From assembly GCA_937928755.1 (NCBI GenBank), contig CALEZI010000137.1, forward strand, positions 12,108 to 76,107: a DNA stretch of 64,000 nt. The letters are read 5' to 3'. The first letter of the stretch is position 1. Every line of letters starts with the position of its first letter. A model generated the notes under the pieces. It made no database searches, was not told where the DNA came from, and saw only the letters and a program-made list of their open reading frames with translations. Origin of the DNA: an uncultured Rhodanobacteraceae bacterium (lineage in GTDB: Bacteria; Pseudomonadota; Gammaproteobacteria; Xanthomonadales; SZUA-5). Shown here one piece after another: positions 8,158 through 17,425 of the stretch. A program made the translations under genes and the position numbers.

Positions 8158-8865
8158 ATGAACTCTTTGCTCGCCAAGAGCGCCGTTGCGCTCGCCCTGG
8201 GCTCGGCCCTGATTGCCCTGCCGGCGCTTGCGATGGACCCGTCGCTCAAGACCGACAAGGACAAACACAGCTACATGATCGGCATGACCTTCGGCATGCA
8301 GCTCAAGGATTTCAAGGACGACATCGACGTCGCCCTGGTGCAGAAGGCGATGGCAGACTCGATTGCCGGCGGCAAGACGATGATGACTGAAGCCGAAATG
8401 CAGCAAGTCAGCAACGAATTCCGCACCATTGTGCAGAACAAGCGTCAGGCTGCGCAGGCCAAGGCTGCCGGCGAGAACAAGGCCAAGGGCGACGAGTTCC
8501 TGGCCAAGAACAAGACCGCGCCGGGCGTGAAGACCACCGAGAGCGGATTGCAGTATTCGGTCATGAAGGAAGCTGCCGGCGCCAAGCCCAAGGCCACCGA
8601 CCAGGTCAAGGTCCACTACGTCGGAACGCTGCTCAACGGTACCAAGTTCGACTCCAGCATCGACCGTGGCCAGCCGGCCACCTTCCCGCTGAATGGCGTG
8701 ATTCCGGGATGGACCGAAGCGCTCCAGTTGATGTCCGTGGGCAGCAAGTACAAGCTGTTCATCCCGGGCAACCTGGCTTACGGCGAACAAGGCCAGCCGC
8801 AGGGCGGCATCGGCCCGAACGAAGTGCTGATCTTCGAAGTCGAATTGCTGGAGATCCTCAACTGA
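8158..8865 (+). CDS. FKBP-type peptidyl-prolyl isomerase (Mip/FkpA-like)
   Basis: A 235-aa exported isomerase: signal peptide 1-22 (…LPALA), N-terminal helical dimerisation domain, long helix rich in Lys/Ala, then the FKBP domain from about residue 115 ('VKVHYVGTLLNGTKFDSS', 'VIPGWTEALQLM', 'IPGNLAYGEQG'). It should catalyse proline isomerisation of periplasmic or outer-membrane proteins. The Shine-Dalgarno AAAGGA precedes ATG 8158; the upstream in-frame extension lacks a signal peptide start. A clear intrinsic terminator follows. Confidence 0.9.
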   Translation: MNSLLAKSAVALALGSALIALPALAMDPSLKTDKDKHSYMIGMTFGMQLKDFKDDIDVALVQKAMADSIAGGKTMMTEAEMQQVSNEFRTIVQNKRQAAQAKAAGENKAKGDEFLAKNKTAPGVKTTESGLQYSVMKEAAGAKPKATDQVKVHYVGTLLNGTKFDSSIDRGQPATFPLNGVIPGWTEALQLMSVGSKYKLFIPGNLAYGEQGQPQGGIGPNEVLIFEVELLEILN

Positions 8866-8891
8866 TCGGATATCCGACCGGTTGATCCGAG

Positions 8892-8920
8892 GGCCGCCGC
8901 AAGGCGGCCTTCGTCGTTTT
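8892..8920 (+). terminator. Intrinsic terminator after the FKBP gene
   Basis: GGCCGCC (8892-8898), loop GCAA, GGCGGCC (8903-8909), then TTCGTCGTTTT. It is placed 26 bases after the stop codon. Confidence 0.8.
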
Positions 8921-8924
8921 GGGG

Positions 8925-8953
8925 GTGCCTGGTGCCGTGCGCATCGCTATAGT
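8925..8953 (+). promoter_or_regulatory. Candidate promoter for ugd
   Basis: A TATAGT -10 hexamer lies at 8948-8953, about 72 bases before ugd and just after the upstream terminator. The -35 region (around 8925-8930) is poorly matched. This was assigned by eye. Confidence 0.35.
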
Positions 8954-9024
8954 CGGCGCCCTTCGGGCTGCCGATGGTGCGCGGGAGGCGCGGCTCGGGC
9001 CCATTCAGCAGAGTGGATTGATCA

Positions 9025-10374
9025 ATGCGCGTAGCAATATTCGGAACGGGGTATGTGGGGCTGGTCACCGGCGCCTGCCTCGCAGAAGCCGGCAACGACG
9101 TGATCTGCGTCGATGTTGACGTCGGCAAGATCGAGCGCCTCAACCAGGGCGAGATCCCGATTTACGAACCCGGCCTCGACGATCTGGTGGCGCGCAACCG
9201 GCAGTCGGGCAACCTGCGGTTCACCACCGATGCCACGCTGGCCATCGCCCACGGCGAGGTGATTTTCATTGCGGTCGGTACGCCGCCCGATGAAGACGGC
9301 AGCGCCGACCTTCGTTATGTGCTTGCGGTCGCGCGCACCATCGGTGCGCACCTGGCGCGTTATGCGACGGTGGTCAACAAGTCGACCGTGCCGGTGGGTA
9401 CGGCCGATCGTGTGCGCGCCGCCATCGGTGCTGTGCTGGCTGAGCGTGGCGCGGAGGTGGCTTTCGATGTCGTCTCCAATCCTGAATTCCTCAAGGAGGG
9501 CGATGCGGTCAAGGACTGCATGAAACCCGATCGCATCGTCATCGGCAGCAGCAGCGTCCGGGCGATTGCAGCGTTGAAATCGTTGTATGCACCGTTCAAC
9601 CGCAATCACGAGCGTCTGGTGCTGATGGACGAGCGTTCTGCGGAGCTGACCAAATACGCCGCCAACGCCATGCTGGCCACCAAGATCAGCTTCATGAACG
9701 AGGTCGCCAACATCGCCGAACGTGTAGGTGCGGACGTCGAGTCCGTGCGCCTGGGTATCGGCTCCGATCCGCGTATCGGTTATTCGTTCATTTATCCGGG
9801 CATCGGCTACGGCGGCTCCTGCTTTCCCAAGGATGTGCAGGCGCTCGGGCGCACCGCGCGCAGCGTGGGCTACTCGACGCGCATCCTGGATGCGGTGGAG
9901 GCGGTCAACTACGACCAGAAGTCGAAGTTGTTCGAATTGATGCTGCGACACTTCGGTGGCGACCTTGGTGGCCGCACGATCGCCTTCTGGGGCCTGTCGT
10001 TCAAGCCGAACACCGATGACATGCGCGAAGCGCCGAGCCGGCCGTTGATGCAGGCTTTGTGGGCTGCCGGCGCCAAGGTGCGTGCCTACGATCCGGAGGC
10101 GCGCCACGAGGCCGAGCGGGTATTCGGCCAGCGCGACGACCTGGTGCTCTGCGCCGACGCGCATCACGCGCTCGAAGGCGCCGATGCGCTGGCGATCATC
10201 ACCGAGTGGAAGGCGTTCTGGAGTCCCGATTTCGCCATGATCGCGCAGGAGCTCAAGGCCAAAGTGCTGTTCGACGGCCGCAACATCTACGACCCGAAGG
10301 CGGTCGAGGCCGCCGGCATGGCCTATTACGGCATCGGCCGTGGTCGCAGTGTCGCCCGGCCGGAATTCGTCTGA
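9025..10374 (+). CDS. ugd: UDP-glucose 6-dehydrogenase
   Basis: A 449-aa NAD-dependent enzyme that oxidises UDP-glucose to UDP-glucuronate in two steps. It has an N-terminal Rossmann motif 'GTGYVGLVTGACLAE', 'EFLKEGDA' for substrate contact, and the catalytic cysteine C266 in 'GYGGSCFPKD'. The C-terminal UDP-binding domain includes 'GLSFKPNTDDMREAPS'. The length is typical. It is followed immediately by uxs, so UDP-glucuronate is probably passed to UDP-xylose for surface polysaccharide, and then by rfaH. Confidence 0.95.
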   Translation: MRVAIFGTGYVGLVTGACLAEAGNDVICVDVDVGKIERLNQGEIPIYEPGLDDLVARNRQSGNLRFTTDATLAIAHGEVIFIAVGTPPDEDGSADLRYVLAVARTIGAHLARYATVVNKSTVPVGTADRVRAAIGAVLAERGAEVAFDVVSNPEFLKEGDAVKDCMKPDRIVIGSSSVRAIAALKSLYAPFNRNHERLVLMDERSAELTKYAANAMLATKISFMNEVANIAERVGADVESVRLGIGSDPRIGYSFIYPGIGYGGSCFPKDVQALGRTARSVGYSTRILDAVEAVNYDQKSKLFELMLRHFGGDLGGRTIAFWGLSFKPNTDDMREAPSRPLMQALWAAGAKVRAYDPEARHEAERVFGQRDDLVLCADAHHALEGADALAIITEWKAFWSPDFAMIAQELKAKVLFDGRNIYDPKAVEAAGMAYYGIGRGRSVARPEFV

Positions 10375-10375
10375 C

Positions 10376-11329
10376 TTGCGCGAGATCGACCGCAAACGCA
10401 TCCTGGTCACCGGAGGTGCCGGCTTTCTGGGCTCTCACCTGTGCGCACGCCTGCTCGCCGAGGGCCACGACATCCTCTGCGTCGACAACTTTTTTACCGG
10501 CGCCAAAGGCAACATCGCGCACCTGATCGGCAATCCGCGCTTCGAGTTGATGCGCCACGACGTGACTTTCCCGCTGTATGTGGAAGTCGACGAGATCTAC
10601 AACCTGGCGTGTCCGGCGTCGCCGGTGCACTACCAGCACGATCCGGTGCAGACCACCAAGACCAGCGTGCATGGCGCCATCAACATGCTCGGTCTGGCCA
10701 AACGGGTCAAGGCCAAGATCCTGCAGGCCTCGACCAGCGAGGTCTACGGCGATCCGCAGGTGCATCCGCAGCCGGAGAGTTACTGGGGCAACGTCAATCC
10801 GATCGGCATCCGCTCCTGCTACGACGAGGGCAAGCGCTGCGCCGAGACGCTGTTCTTCGATTACCACCGGCAACACCGGTTGCGCATCAAGGTCGCCCGG
10901 ATCTTCAATACCTACGGCCCGCACATGCATCCGCACGACGGCCGCGTGGTTTCGAACTTCATCGTGCAGGCCTTGCTCGGTGAGCCGTTGACGGTCTACG
11001 GTGAGGGCGGCCAGACGCGCTCTTTCTGCTATGTCAGCGACCTGGTCGATGGCCTGATTCGCCTGATGAACACCGCGGACGACTTCAGCGGGCCGGTGAA
11101 CCTCGGCAATCCCGGCGAGTTCACCATCCTCGAACTGGCGCGCAAGGTGATTGCGGTCACGGGCTCGACCTCGACGATCGACTTTCGACCGCTTCCGGCC
11201 GATGACCCCACGCAGCGTCAGCCGGTGATCGACCTGGCGCGCCAGAAACTCGGGTGGGAACCCGGCATCAGCCTGGATCAGGGCTTGCCGCCGACCGTGG
11301 ACTACTTCCGCAATCTGCTCGCGGGCTAG
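10376..11329 (+). CDS. uxs: UDP-glucuronate decarboxylase (UDP-xylose synthase)
   Basis: A 317-aa extended SDR: NAD motif GGAGFLG near the N terminus, the UXS-specific 'YNLACPASPVHYQ', catalytic Y149/K153 in 'SCYDEGK', and 'RIFNTYGPHMHPHDGRV'. It converts UDP-glucuronate to UDP-xylose with tightly bound NAD. No ATG lies near the start. TTG 10376, two bases after the ugd stop, begins just ahead of the Rossmann strand; GTG 10340, inside ugd, is the alternative. It is translationally coupled to ugd. Confidence 0.92.
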   Translation: MREIDRKRILVTGGAGFLGSHLCARLLAEGHDILCVDNFFTGAKGNIAHLIGNPRFELMRHDVTFPLYVEVDEIYNLACPASPVHYQHDPVQTTKTSVHGAINMLGLAKRVKAKILQASTSEVYGDPQVHPQPESYWGNVNPIGIRSCYDEGKRCAETLFFDYHRQHRLRIKVARIFNTYGPHMHPHDGRVVSNFIVQALLGEPLTVYGEGGQTRSFCYVSDLVDGLIRLMNTADDFSGPVNLGNPGEFTILELARKVIAVTGSTSTIDFRPLPADDPTQRQPVIDLARQKLGWEPGISLDQGLPPTVDYFRNLLAG

Positions 11330-11334
11330 TGTGT

Positions 11335-11381
11335 TGCTCTGGTGGGTCCAGACTTGTCTGGACGCCGGACCCACAGGAGCA
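11335..11381. repeat. GTCCAGAC palindrome family, single copy
   Basis: TGCTCTGGTGGGTCCAGAC-TT-GTCTGGACGC, with a further complementary CCGGACCCACAGGAGCA arm, lies just after uxs. It belongs to the same family as the five-unit array at 58166-58366. The rest of the 294-base gap before rfaH holds no gene. Confidence 0.8.
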
Positions 11382-11623
11382 GCCGGGATTGCTAACTGAA
11401 CGACGGATTCAGGTTGGCGCCCGCTGCACGTTCCTTGCCTCACGTCAAGAATTGTCGGAAGACTCGGCTTTCTTTAGAATCCTCGCCCTCCACGGCTCCC
11501 CCAGCGGGCCGGCTTCATCCAAATCGCTTGCGCGTGCAGACGAGATGTCTACGCGTCGATGAGGGGTCGCCCGTTTTCGGACGGTGGTTCGCACTCGCCA
11601 GACTGCAGGAGAGGACCGCGATC

Positions 11624-12130
11624 GTGAAGTGGTACGTCGTCAACACCCGCCCCCGCGAAGAGACTCGGGCCGTGGAGCACCTCACGCGTGAGGGCTACCA
11701 GTGCCTGTATCCCCGTATCCGGCGCACGCTGCGCACGACCAAAGGCCTGGTCGACCGTGTCGAGTCGCTGTTTCCCAACTACCTGTTTCTGCATGCCAAC
11801 CCGATGACCGACAATCTGGCGCGGGTGCGCTCGACACGCGGCGTGCGCAACCTGGTTCGTTTCGGCCTGGAACCGGCTGAAGTTCCGCCAGAAGTCATCG
11901 AAGAACTGCAGATCTGCGGCGACAAGCAAGGCGGCGTGATCAAGCTGACTGGCGCCGCCCGCCAGGCCGTCGCCGCCAAGTTTGCCGCCGGCACGCTGGT
12001 CGATTTCGGTGGCGTGTTTCTGACCGCTGATGGCTCTGAGCGTGTGATCCTGTTGATGCGCGTGCTTGGCGACTACAACAAGGTCAATCTGCCGGAAGAT
12101 CAGCTGGAAGGCTCGCAGGTCGCCGCCTGA
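11624..12130 (+). CDS. rfaH: Transcription antitermination factor RfaH/NusG-like
   Basis: A 168-aa NusG paralogue. The NGN domain opens with 'KWYVVNTRPREE', then 'LYPRIRRT' and 'LFPNYLFLHA'; a C-terminal KOW-like segment follows ('DFGGVFLTADGSERVILLMRVLG'). RfaH-type factors bind paused RNA polymerase and suppress termination in long polysaccharide operons. The position next to ugd-uxs supports this role, though no ops element is evident here. GTG 11624 follows CAGGAGAGG and aligns with the family start. Confidence 0.82.
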   Translation: MKWYVVNTRPREETRAVEHLTREGYQCLYPRIRRTLRTTKGLVDRVESLFPNYLFLHANPMTDNLARVRSTRGVRNLVRFGLEPAEVPPEVIEELQICGDKQGGVIKLTGAARQAVAAKFAAGTLVDFGGVFLTADGSERVILLMRVLGDYNKVNLPEDQLEGSQVAA

Positions 12131-12248
12131 GGCGGCCCGTTTTGCGTCGAACCCGGCCGTTGCAGCAGCGGCGGCCCGGTCGACGATCTCCAAAGCCGCG
12201 CAGGTCCTTGACCGTGCGCCATGCGGGCAAGGAATTCGGGACGCCGAT

Positions 12249-12899
12249 ATGGGTCTATCGCTGCGCGATCAATTGCTCCAGGCCGGATTCACCCAGTCCA
12301 AGCCAGAGCCCAAGCCAGAGCGCAAGCCGGAACTGCGGCGCGAGCATTCGTCGGCGCAGCGACGCGGCGGGCAGCCGTCAACACAGCGCCGCGACGGAAA
12401 GCCGGTTCAGCCGCCAACGCGACCGATCGAACCTCGCCCGAAGGCGACTCGCCCTCCGGCGTCGGGAGAGCCTTCGCTGGCGCATGCCTACCAGATTCGC
12501 GCCGAAACCGAAAAACGTGAGCGCGAGGAGGCGCAGAAGCGCGCTCAGGAAGAGGCTGCGCGCAAGCGCGAGCAGCGCCTGAAACTCGCCGCTCTGGTGG
12601 CGGGCAAGGCGCTCAACGAGCGCGACGCCGAGCATGTGCGCAACTTCAGTTATGGCAAGAAGATCCGCAAGGTCAACGTGACCGCAGAACAGTTCCGCCA
12701 ACTGAACGCGGGTGAGCTGGGCGTTGCTCAGGTCGATGGACGATTCTTGATCCTGACGCCGGAGCTCATTGCCGAAGTGCTTGCCGTCGCGCCGCAGCAT
12801 GTCGCTTTGTTCGTGCCCGACGGCATCGGCGCATCGGCCAACCCCGATGAGGATTACAGCGACCCACGCTTCCAGGTACCCGACGACCTGGTGTGGTAG
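12249..12899 (+). CDS. DUF2058 family protein (YaiL-like)
   Basis: A 216-aa DUF2058 protein starting 'MGLSLRDQLLQAGF'. An Arg/Pro/Lys-rich disordered region (about 20-80) leads into a Glu/Lys/Arg coiled coil (about 85-120), then a conserved C-terminal domain with 'RNFSYGKKIRKVNVT' and 'DGRFLIL'. It is related to E. coli YaiL, a nucleoid- or ribosome-associated protein of unclear role. It is cytoplasmic. The stop TAG is followed by GTGCACC; the petA promoter lies about 60 bases on. Confidence 0.82.
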   Translation: MGLSLRDQLLQAGFTQSKPEPKPERKPELRREHSSAQRRGGQPSTQRRDGKPVQPPTRPIEPRPKATRPPASGEPSLAHAYQIRAETEKREREEAQKRAQEEAARKREQRLKLAALVAGKALNERDAEHVRNFSYGKKIRKVNVTAEQFRQLNAGELGVAQVDGRFLILTPELIAEVLAVAPQHVALFVPDGIGASANPDEDYSDPRFQVPDDLVW

Positions 12900-12933
12900 G
12901 TGCACCGCGAGCGCCTCAAGGCCTTCGCTCTCG

Positions 12934-12963
12934 TTGTGTGCACTTCCGGCGATCCTGTAAACT
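12934..12963 (+). promoter_or_regulatory. Candidate promoter for the petABC operon
   Basis: TTGTGT at 12934-12939 is 18 bases from TAAACT at 12958-12963, 65 bases upstream of petA. It was read by eye. Confidence 0.4.
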
Positions 12964-13027
12964 TGACGGGTTTCGGGGCCGCAGTAGACGGTCGCCGAAG
13001 GCACTTTCGTTCTGCATGGAGTCAAGC

Positions 13028-13624
13028 ATGGCAGCAGAGTCCGTGAATCACGGCCGGCGCCGCTTTCTGACGGCCTCGACCGTCGTGGTGGGTGGTGTCG
13101 GTGGTGTGTTTGCCGCGATACCGTTTCTTGCGGCGTGGAAGCCCAACGCCAAAGCGGTCGCAGCGGGGGCGCCGGTCACCGCCGACATCAGCAAGTTGGC
13201 GGTTGGCGAGCAGATGACCGTCGCCTGGCGCGGTCGCCCGATCTTCATCGTCCGTCGCAGCGCGGAAATGCTGGCTACCCTTCCGTCCGAAGACGGTCGA
13301 CTCAAGGATCCGGCATCGGCGGTCGAAGAACAGCAGCCCGGTTTTGCCAAGAACCCACATCGTTCGCTGAAACCGGATGTGCTCGTTCTGGTGGGTTCGT
13401 GCACGCATCTGGGCTGTTCGCCCAAGCTGCACACCGAGGTGCAGCCGGAACCCTGGGATGCGCAGTGGAAGGGCGGATATTACTGTCCATGCCACAATTC
13501 GCGCTTCGATCTTGCCGGTCGTGTCTACGAAGGCTCGCCCGCGCCGACCAACCTGGTGGTGCCGCCCTATCGCTTCGAGAGCGATACGCGATTGGTCATC
13601 GGCGAAACCGAAGGAGCGGCGTAA
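13028..13624 (+). CDS. petA: Rieske iron-sulfur subunit of cytochrome bc1
   Basis: A 198-aa Rieske protein. A twin-arginine type N terminus (GRRRFLT, 9-15) and a single hydrophobic anchor (about 16-37) fit Tat insertion. The 2Fe-2S ligands are C125/H127 in 'CTHLGC' and C153/H156 in 'CPCH', with C130 and C155 as the disulfide pair. It transfers electrons from ubiquinol to cytochrome c1. ATG 13028 has GGAG six bases before it; ATG 13016 is the alternative. The TAA overlaps the petB ATG (TAATG). Confidence 0.95.
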   Translation: MAAESVNHGRRRFLTASTVVVGGVGGVFAAIPFLAAWKPNAKAVAAGAPVTADISKLAVGEQMTVAWRGRPIFIVRRSAEMLATLPSEDGRLKDPASAVEEQQPGFAKNPHRSLKPDVLVLVGSCTHLGCSPKLHTEVQPEPWDAQWKGGYYCPCHNSRFDLAGRVYEGSPAPTNLVVPPYRFESDTRLVIGETEGAA

Positions 13625-14868
13625 TGGCAGGCGAGCGCACGACGACGGAGACCGGAATCCTCGGCTGGCTGGACCAGCGCATGCCGGTGGTCGATTTCTG
13701 GAACAAGCACCTGGCGCAGTATTACGCGCCGAAAAACTTCAATGTCTGGTACTACTTCGGTTCACTCGCCCTGGTGGTACTGGTCAATCAGATCGTCACT
13801 GGCATCTGGCTGGCGATGTACTACAAACCGAGCGCGCTCGAAGCCTTCGCTTCGGTCGAGCTCACCATCATGCGCGACGTCGAATGGGGCTGGTTGCTGC
13901 GCTACATGCACTCCACCGGAGCCTCGTTCTTCTTCATCATGGTCTACCTGCACATGTTCCGCGCATTGCTTTATGGGTCGTACCAGAAGCCGCGCGAACT
14001 GGTCTGGGTGCTCGGCGTCCTGATCTTCCTGGCGATGATGGCCGAGGCCTTCCTCGGTTACGTGCTGCCGTGGGGCCAGATGTCGTTCTGGGGCGCGCAG
14101 GTGATCGTGTCGCTGTTCGGCGCCATCCCGGTGATCGGCGGTGGCCTGGTGGAGTGGATCCAGGGCGACTACCTGCCGTCCGATGCCACCATCAACCGAT
14201 TCTTCGCGCTGCATGTGGTGGCGTTGCCGATCTCGCTCCTGGGTCTGGTGGTGCTGCATCTCGCGGCGCTGCATGAAGTTGGCTCGAACAATCCGGACGG
14301 CGTCGACATCAAGAAGAAAAAGGATGCCAATGGTGTTCCGCTCGACGGCATCCCGTTTCATCCCTACTACACCGTCAAGGACCTGTTCGGCGTCGGTGTG
14401 TTCCTGATGCTGTTCGCATTCGTGATCTTCTTCGCGCCCACCTTCGGCGACCTGTTCCTGGAGTACGACAACTTCAATCCGGCCGACCCGATGGTCACCC
14501 CGGCGCACATCAAGCCGGTGTGGTACTTCACGCCGTACTACGCGATGTTGCGCGCGATCCCGGACAAACTGATGGGCGTGGTGGTGATGGGCGCGGCGGT
14601 GATGATCCTGTTCGTTCTGCCCTGGCTGGATCGCAGCCCGGTGCGTTCGATCCGTTACCGTGGGCCGATCACCAGGATCGCACTGGCGCTGTTCGCGGTG
14701 TCGTTCGTGACGCTCGGCTACCTCGGCCTGCAGGCGGGCAGCGAGCTGCAGAAGTTGGTGGCGCAGATCTGCACCGCGATCTACTTCCTGTTTTTCCTAC
14801 TCATGCCGGTTTACACCAAGATGGATTCGGTGAAGCCGGTGCCTGATCGGGTGACCACGCATGATTAA
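13624..14868 (+). CDS. petB: Cytochrome b subunit of bc1 complex
   Basis: A 414-aa polytopic membrane protein with the full b-type core: N-terminal four-helix bundle with haem-binding histidines in 'RYMHSTGASFFF' and 'MVYLHMFRAL' and their partners in 'FFALHVVALP' and 'VVLHLAALHE'. The C-terminal half carries the Q-site 'PVWYFTPYYAMLRA', an aromatic variant of the PEW loop. It oxidises ubiquinol at Qo and reduces quinone at Qi. It overlaps petA by one base and petC by eight. Confidence 0.95.
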   Translation: MAGERTTTETGILGWLDQRMPVVDFWNKHLAQYYAPKNFNVWYYFGSLALVVLVNQIVTGIWLAMYYKPSALEAFASVELTIMRDVEWGWLLRYMHSTGASFFFIMVYLHMFRALLYGSYQKPRELVWVLGVLIFLAMMAEAFLGYVLPWGQMSFWGAQVIVSLFGAIPVIGGGLVEWIQGDYLPSDATINRFFALHVVALPISLLGLVVLHLAALHEVGSNNPDGVDIKKKKDANGVPLDGIPFHPYYTVKDLFGVGVFLMLFAFVIFFAPTFGDLFLEYDNFNPADPMVTPAHIKPVWYFTPYYAMLRAIPDKLMGVVVMGAAVMILFVLPWLDRSPVRSIRYRGPITRIALALFAVSFVTLGYLGLQAGSELQKLVAQICTAIYFLFFLLMPVYTKMDSVKPVPDRVTTHD

Positions 14869-15625
14869 GCGCCTGCTTCCCTGGCTTCTTTTCCTCGTTG
14901 CCGGCCCGGCGCTTGCGGCGGGTGCGGGTCCGGTCCTGATGCAGTCCGGAGCCAACATCTCCGATCAGGCCTCGCTGCAGCGCGGCGCACAGTTGTACTT
15001 CAATTACTGCGGCAGCTGCCACTCGCTGCAATATGTGCGTTATTCGCGGATGGCCGCGGATCTCGGCCTCACCGAAGAGCAGGTGATGAAGTACCTGAAT
15101 TTCACCGGCGGCAAGTTCGGCGACACCATCCATGCGGCAATGCCGGCAGGTGCCGGCGACGAGGCAATCGGCGCTGCCGACTGGTTCGGCGCGGCGCCAC
15201 CCGACTTGTCGCTGATCGCGCGTGCGCGCCTCGGTGGCGCGGACTACACCTACACCTACCTGATGTCGTTCTACCCGGACCCCACGCGTCCGATCGGCTG
15301 GAACAACACCGTGTTCCCGAACGCCTCGATGCCGCATGTGCTCTGGGAGCGGCAGGGAATCCAGACGCTGCGGGCGCCCGACGAACATGCCGAGGACGCC
15401 GGTGGTCATGCCACTGGACCGACCTTCGACCTGGTCAAGCCGGGAACCCGGACGCCGGAAGAGTATCGTCAGGATGCACGCGACATCACCGCATTCCTGC
15501 TTTACGTCGGTGAACCGGCTGCGCTCGATCGCGAGAAGTACGGCGTCTGGGTGTTGCTCTATCTCTTGTTGTTCACCAGCGTTGCCTGGCTGCTCAAACA
15601 CGAGTACTGGAAAGACGTGCACTGA
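14861..15625 (+). CDS. petC: Cytochrome c1 subunit of bc1 complex
   Basis: A 254-aa protein with a Sec signal (1-20), the haem c motif C50-GS-C53-H54, 'PNASMPHVLW' holding the likely axial Met, and a C-terminal membrane anchor (about 227-246). It accepts electrons from the Rieske centre and passes them to a soluble cytochrome c. It is the last gene of petABC and is followed by a textbook terminator. Confidence 0.95.
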   Translation: MIKRLLPWLLFLVAGPALAAGAGPVLMQSGANISDQASLQRGAQLYFNYCGSCHSLQYVRYSRMAADLGLTEEQVMKYLNFTGGKFGDTIHAAMPAGAGDEAIGAADWFGAAPPDLSLIARARLGGADYTYTYLMSFYPDPTRPIGWNNTVFPNASMPHVLWERQGIQTLRAPDEHAEDAGGHATGPTFDLVKPGTRTPEEYRQDARDITAFLLYVGEPAALDREKYGVWVLLYLLLFTSVAWLLKHEYWKDVH

Positions 15626-15654
15626 GCGCCAACGCCGATCAGTTTTGCATCTTG

Positions 15655-15680
15655 AGCCCCGGGAAACCGGGGCTTTTTCG
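15655..15680 (+). terminator. Intrinsic terminator after petC
   Basis: AGCCCCGG (15655-15662), tetraloop GAAA, CCGGGGCT (15667-15674), then a T-run to 15678. Confidence 0.9.
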
Positions 15681-15797
15681 TCCTGGCGCCGCGTGGATCC
15701 GGTGTATCCCGGTCAGCGTTCGCGCTTGTCGCGGATCAAAGGCGTTTTCAGCGCGATTGGGTAAGCTGCCAAGATCGCCTTGACGGGCCACCTTCGC

Positions 15798-17279
15798 ATG
15801 CCCGCACGATCGGAAAGTTCACCGCTCAGGTTGGCATGGAGCGCGCAACTGGCCACCGGGCGACCGGAATTGGATGCAGAGCATCAGCGGTTGATCGAGT
15901 TGATCAACCAGGTCGGCCGACTGCATCAGGGCGAGGCCAATGCGGAGCAACTGCGCGGCGCGCTTCGCGAACTGCGCGATTACACCGTTTACCACTTTCG
16001 CACCGAAGCGCAGTTGATGCTGCGCTACCCGATCGACGCCGGCTTTCGCCGCAGTCATCTGGCGGCGCACGCCGGATTCGTGCAGCGCCTCGACGAGTTC
16101 GATGAACTGGTGGCAACCGATTCCGGTGCCGTAGTCGAATGCCTGTTGGCCTTCATGGTCAAGTGGCTGGTGCACCACGTCACGCGCGTGGATGCGCGCC
16201 TGGCGCGCGACGTTGCCGCGTTCGAATCGGGAACCGCGCCGTCGCACGTCACCGATTCACACGGCGATCGTGTAGACAGCCTCATCGAAAGCGTCAGCGA
16301 CCTTTACGAGGGCATGGCCGAGCGCACCATCGAGTTGTTGCGGGCGAATCGACAGTTGAAGTCGGAAATCGCCAGACGTCGGCAGGCAGAACATGATCTG
16401 CGCATTTCCGCGATCGTGTTCGACGCCATCGACGAGGCGGTCATGGTGACCAGCGCCGACAACCAGATCATTCGCGTCAATTCGTCGTTTTCGCGCATTA
16501 CGGGATTCGCCGCCGACGAGGCGATCGGCGCCAATCCGCGCATCATGTCGAGCGGTACGCATCCCCCGGAGTTCTACCGGGAACTCTGGTCGGCCGTGGT
16601 GAACAACGGCAAATGGCAAGGCGAGATCCGCAACCGACGCAAGAACGGCGAGCTGTACGTGGAGTGGCTGTCGATCTACCGGGTGCGCGACGACAGCAAC
16701 GGCGAACTCAGGCACGTGGCGGTTTTTTCGGACATCACCAAACAACGGGTCGAAGCCGATCGCATTCAGTATCTGGCCAACTACGACCTGTTGACCGGGT
16801 TGCCAAACCGGGCGCTGCTGATCGACCGCTTGCGCCAGCAACTGGCGTCGGCCAGCCAGAACCGCAGCAAGCTGGCGCTGATGTTCATCGATCTGGATTT
16901 GTTCAAGGCAGTCAACGATGGGCTCGGTCACGATGTCGGCGATCTGCTGCTGAAGCTGGCTGCGCAGCGCATGGCGGATTGCGTGGGAGCGGCGGACACC
17001 GTGGCACGCCATGGCGGCGATGAGTTCGTGGTGCTGCTGCCGCACATCGTGGACAGCATCGAAGCGGTCAACGTGGCCCATCGCCTGCGGATCGCCCTGT
17101 GCCAGCCGTTCGATCTGCGCGGCCACTTCGCCACGATCTCCTGCAGCATCGGCGTTGCCATTCATCCCGAACATGGTGCCGACGAACTGCAATTGCTCAA
17201 GAGTGCCGACACTGCGATGTACCGTGCCAAGGTCAATGGACGCAACGGCGTCTGCTGCGAGGAATTGTCGGCCTTGTGA
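15798..17279 (+). CDS. Hemerythrin-PAS-GGDEF diguanylate cyclase
   Basis: A 493-aa cytoplasmic protein with three parts. Residues about 10-130 form a bacteriohemerythrin with the di-iron pattern: H29 in 'DAEHQRL', His/Glu in 'YHFRTEAQL', two His in 'HLAAHAGF', and 'WLVHHVTRVD'. A PAS/PAC domain follows (about 195-320, 'GFAADEAIGANPRI'), then a GGDEF cyclase domain with intact GGDEF at about 406-410. It should make cyclic di-GMP in response to oxygen or redox. The inhibitory I-site RxxD is not present (the position reads G-A-A-D), so product feedback is unlikely. There is no EAL domain. ATG 15798 is preferred over TTG 15780. Confidence 0.9.
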   Translation: MPARSESSPLRLAWSAQLATGRPELDAEHQRLIELINQVGRLHQGEANAEQLRGALRELRDYTVYHFRTEAQLMLRYPIDAGFRRSHLAAHAGFVQRLDEFDELVATDSGAVVECLLAFMVKWLVHHVTRVDARLARDVAAFESGTAPSHVTDSHGDRVDSLIESVSDLYEGMAERTIELLRANRQLKSEIARRRQAEHDLRISAIVFDAIDEAVMVTSADNQIIRVNSSFSRITGFAADEAIGANPRIMSSGTHPPEFYRELWSAVVNNGKWQGEIRNRRKNGELYVEWLSIYRVRDDSNGELRHVAVFSDITKQRVEADRIQYLANYDLLTGLPNRALLIDRLRQQLASASQNRSKLALMFIDLDLFKAVNDGLGHDVGDLLLKLAAQRMADCVGAADTVARHGGDEFVVLLPHIVDSIEAVNVAHRLRIALCQPFDLRGHFATISCSIGVAIHPEHGADELQLLKSADTAMYRAKVNGRNGVCCEELSAL

Positions 17280-17425
17280 GCGCGCTTGTCGGCGCGCTCG
17301 TCCACGATCGGCTCAACTGGGTAGATTCGCCCATGGCGGTCCGCTAATCTGATCGACGCAGCGGTCGGCGACCCTCGGTGTCGCCCCACTGTTGCCGGCA
17401 CTTTATCGAGGAGGACCGCTCAACC

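Noticed and set aside
11330..11623. ops element near rfaH
   Set aside because: No GGCGGTAG-type sequence was seen in the leader before rfaH or before ugd.
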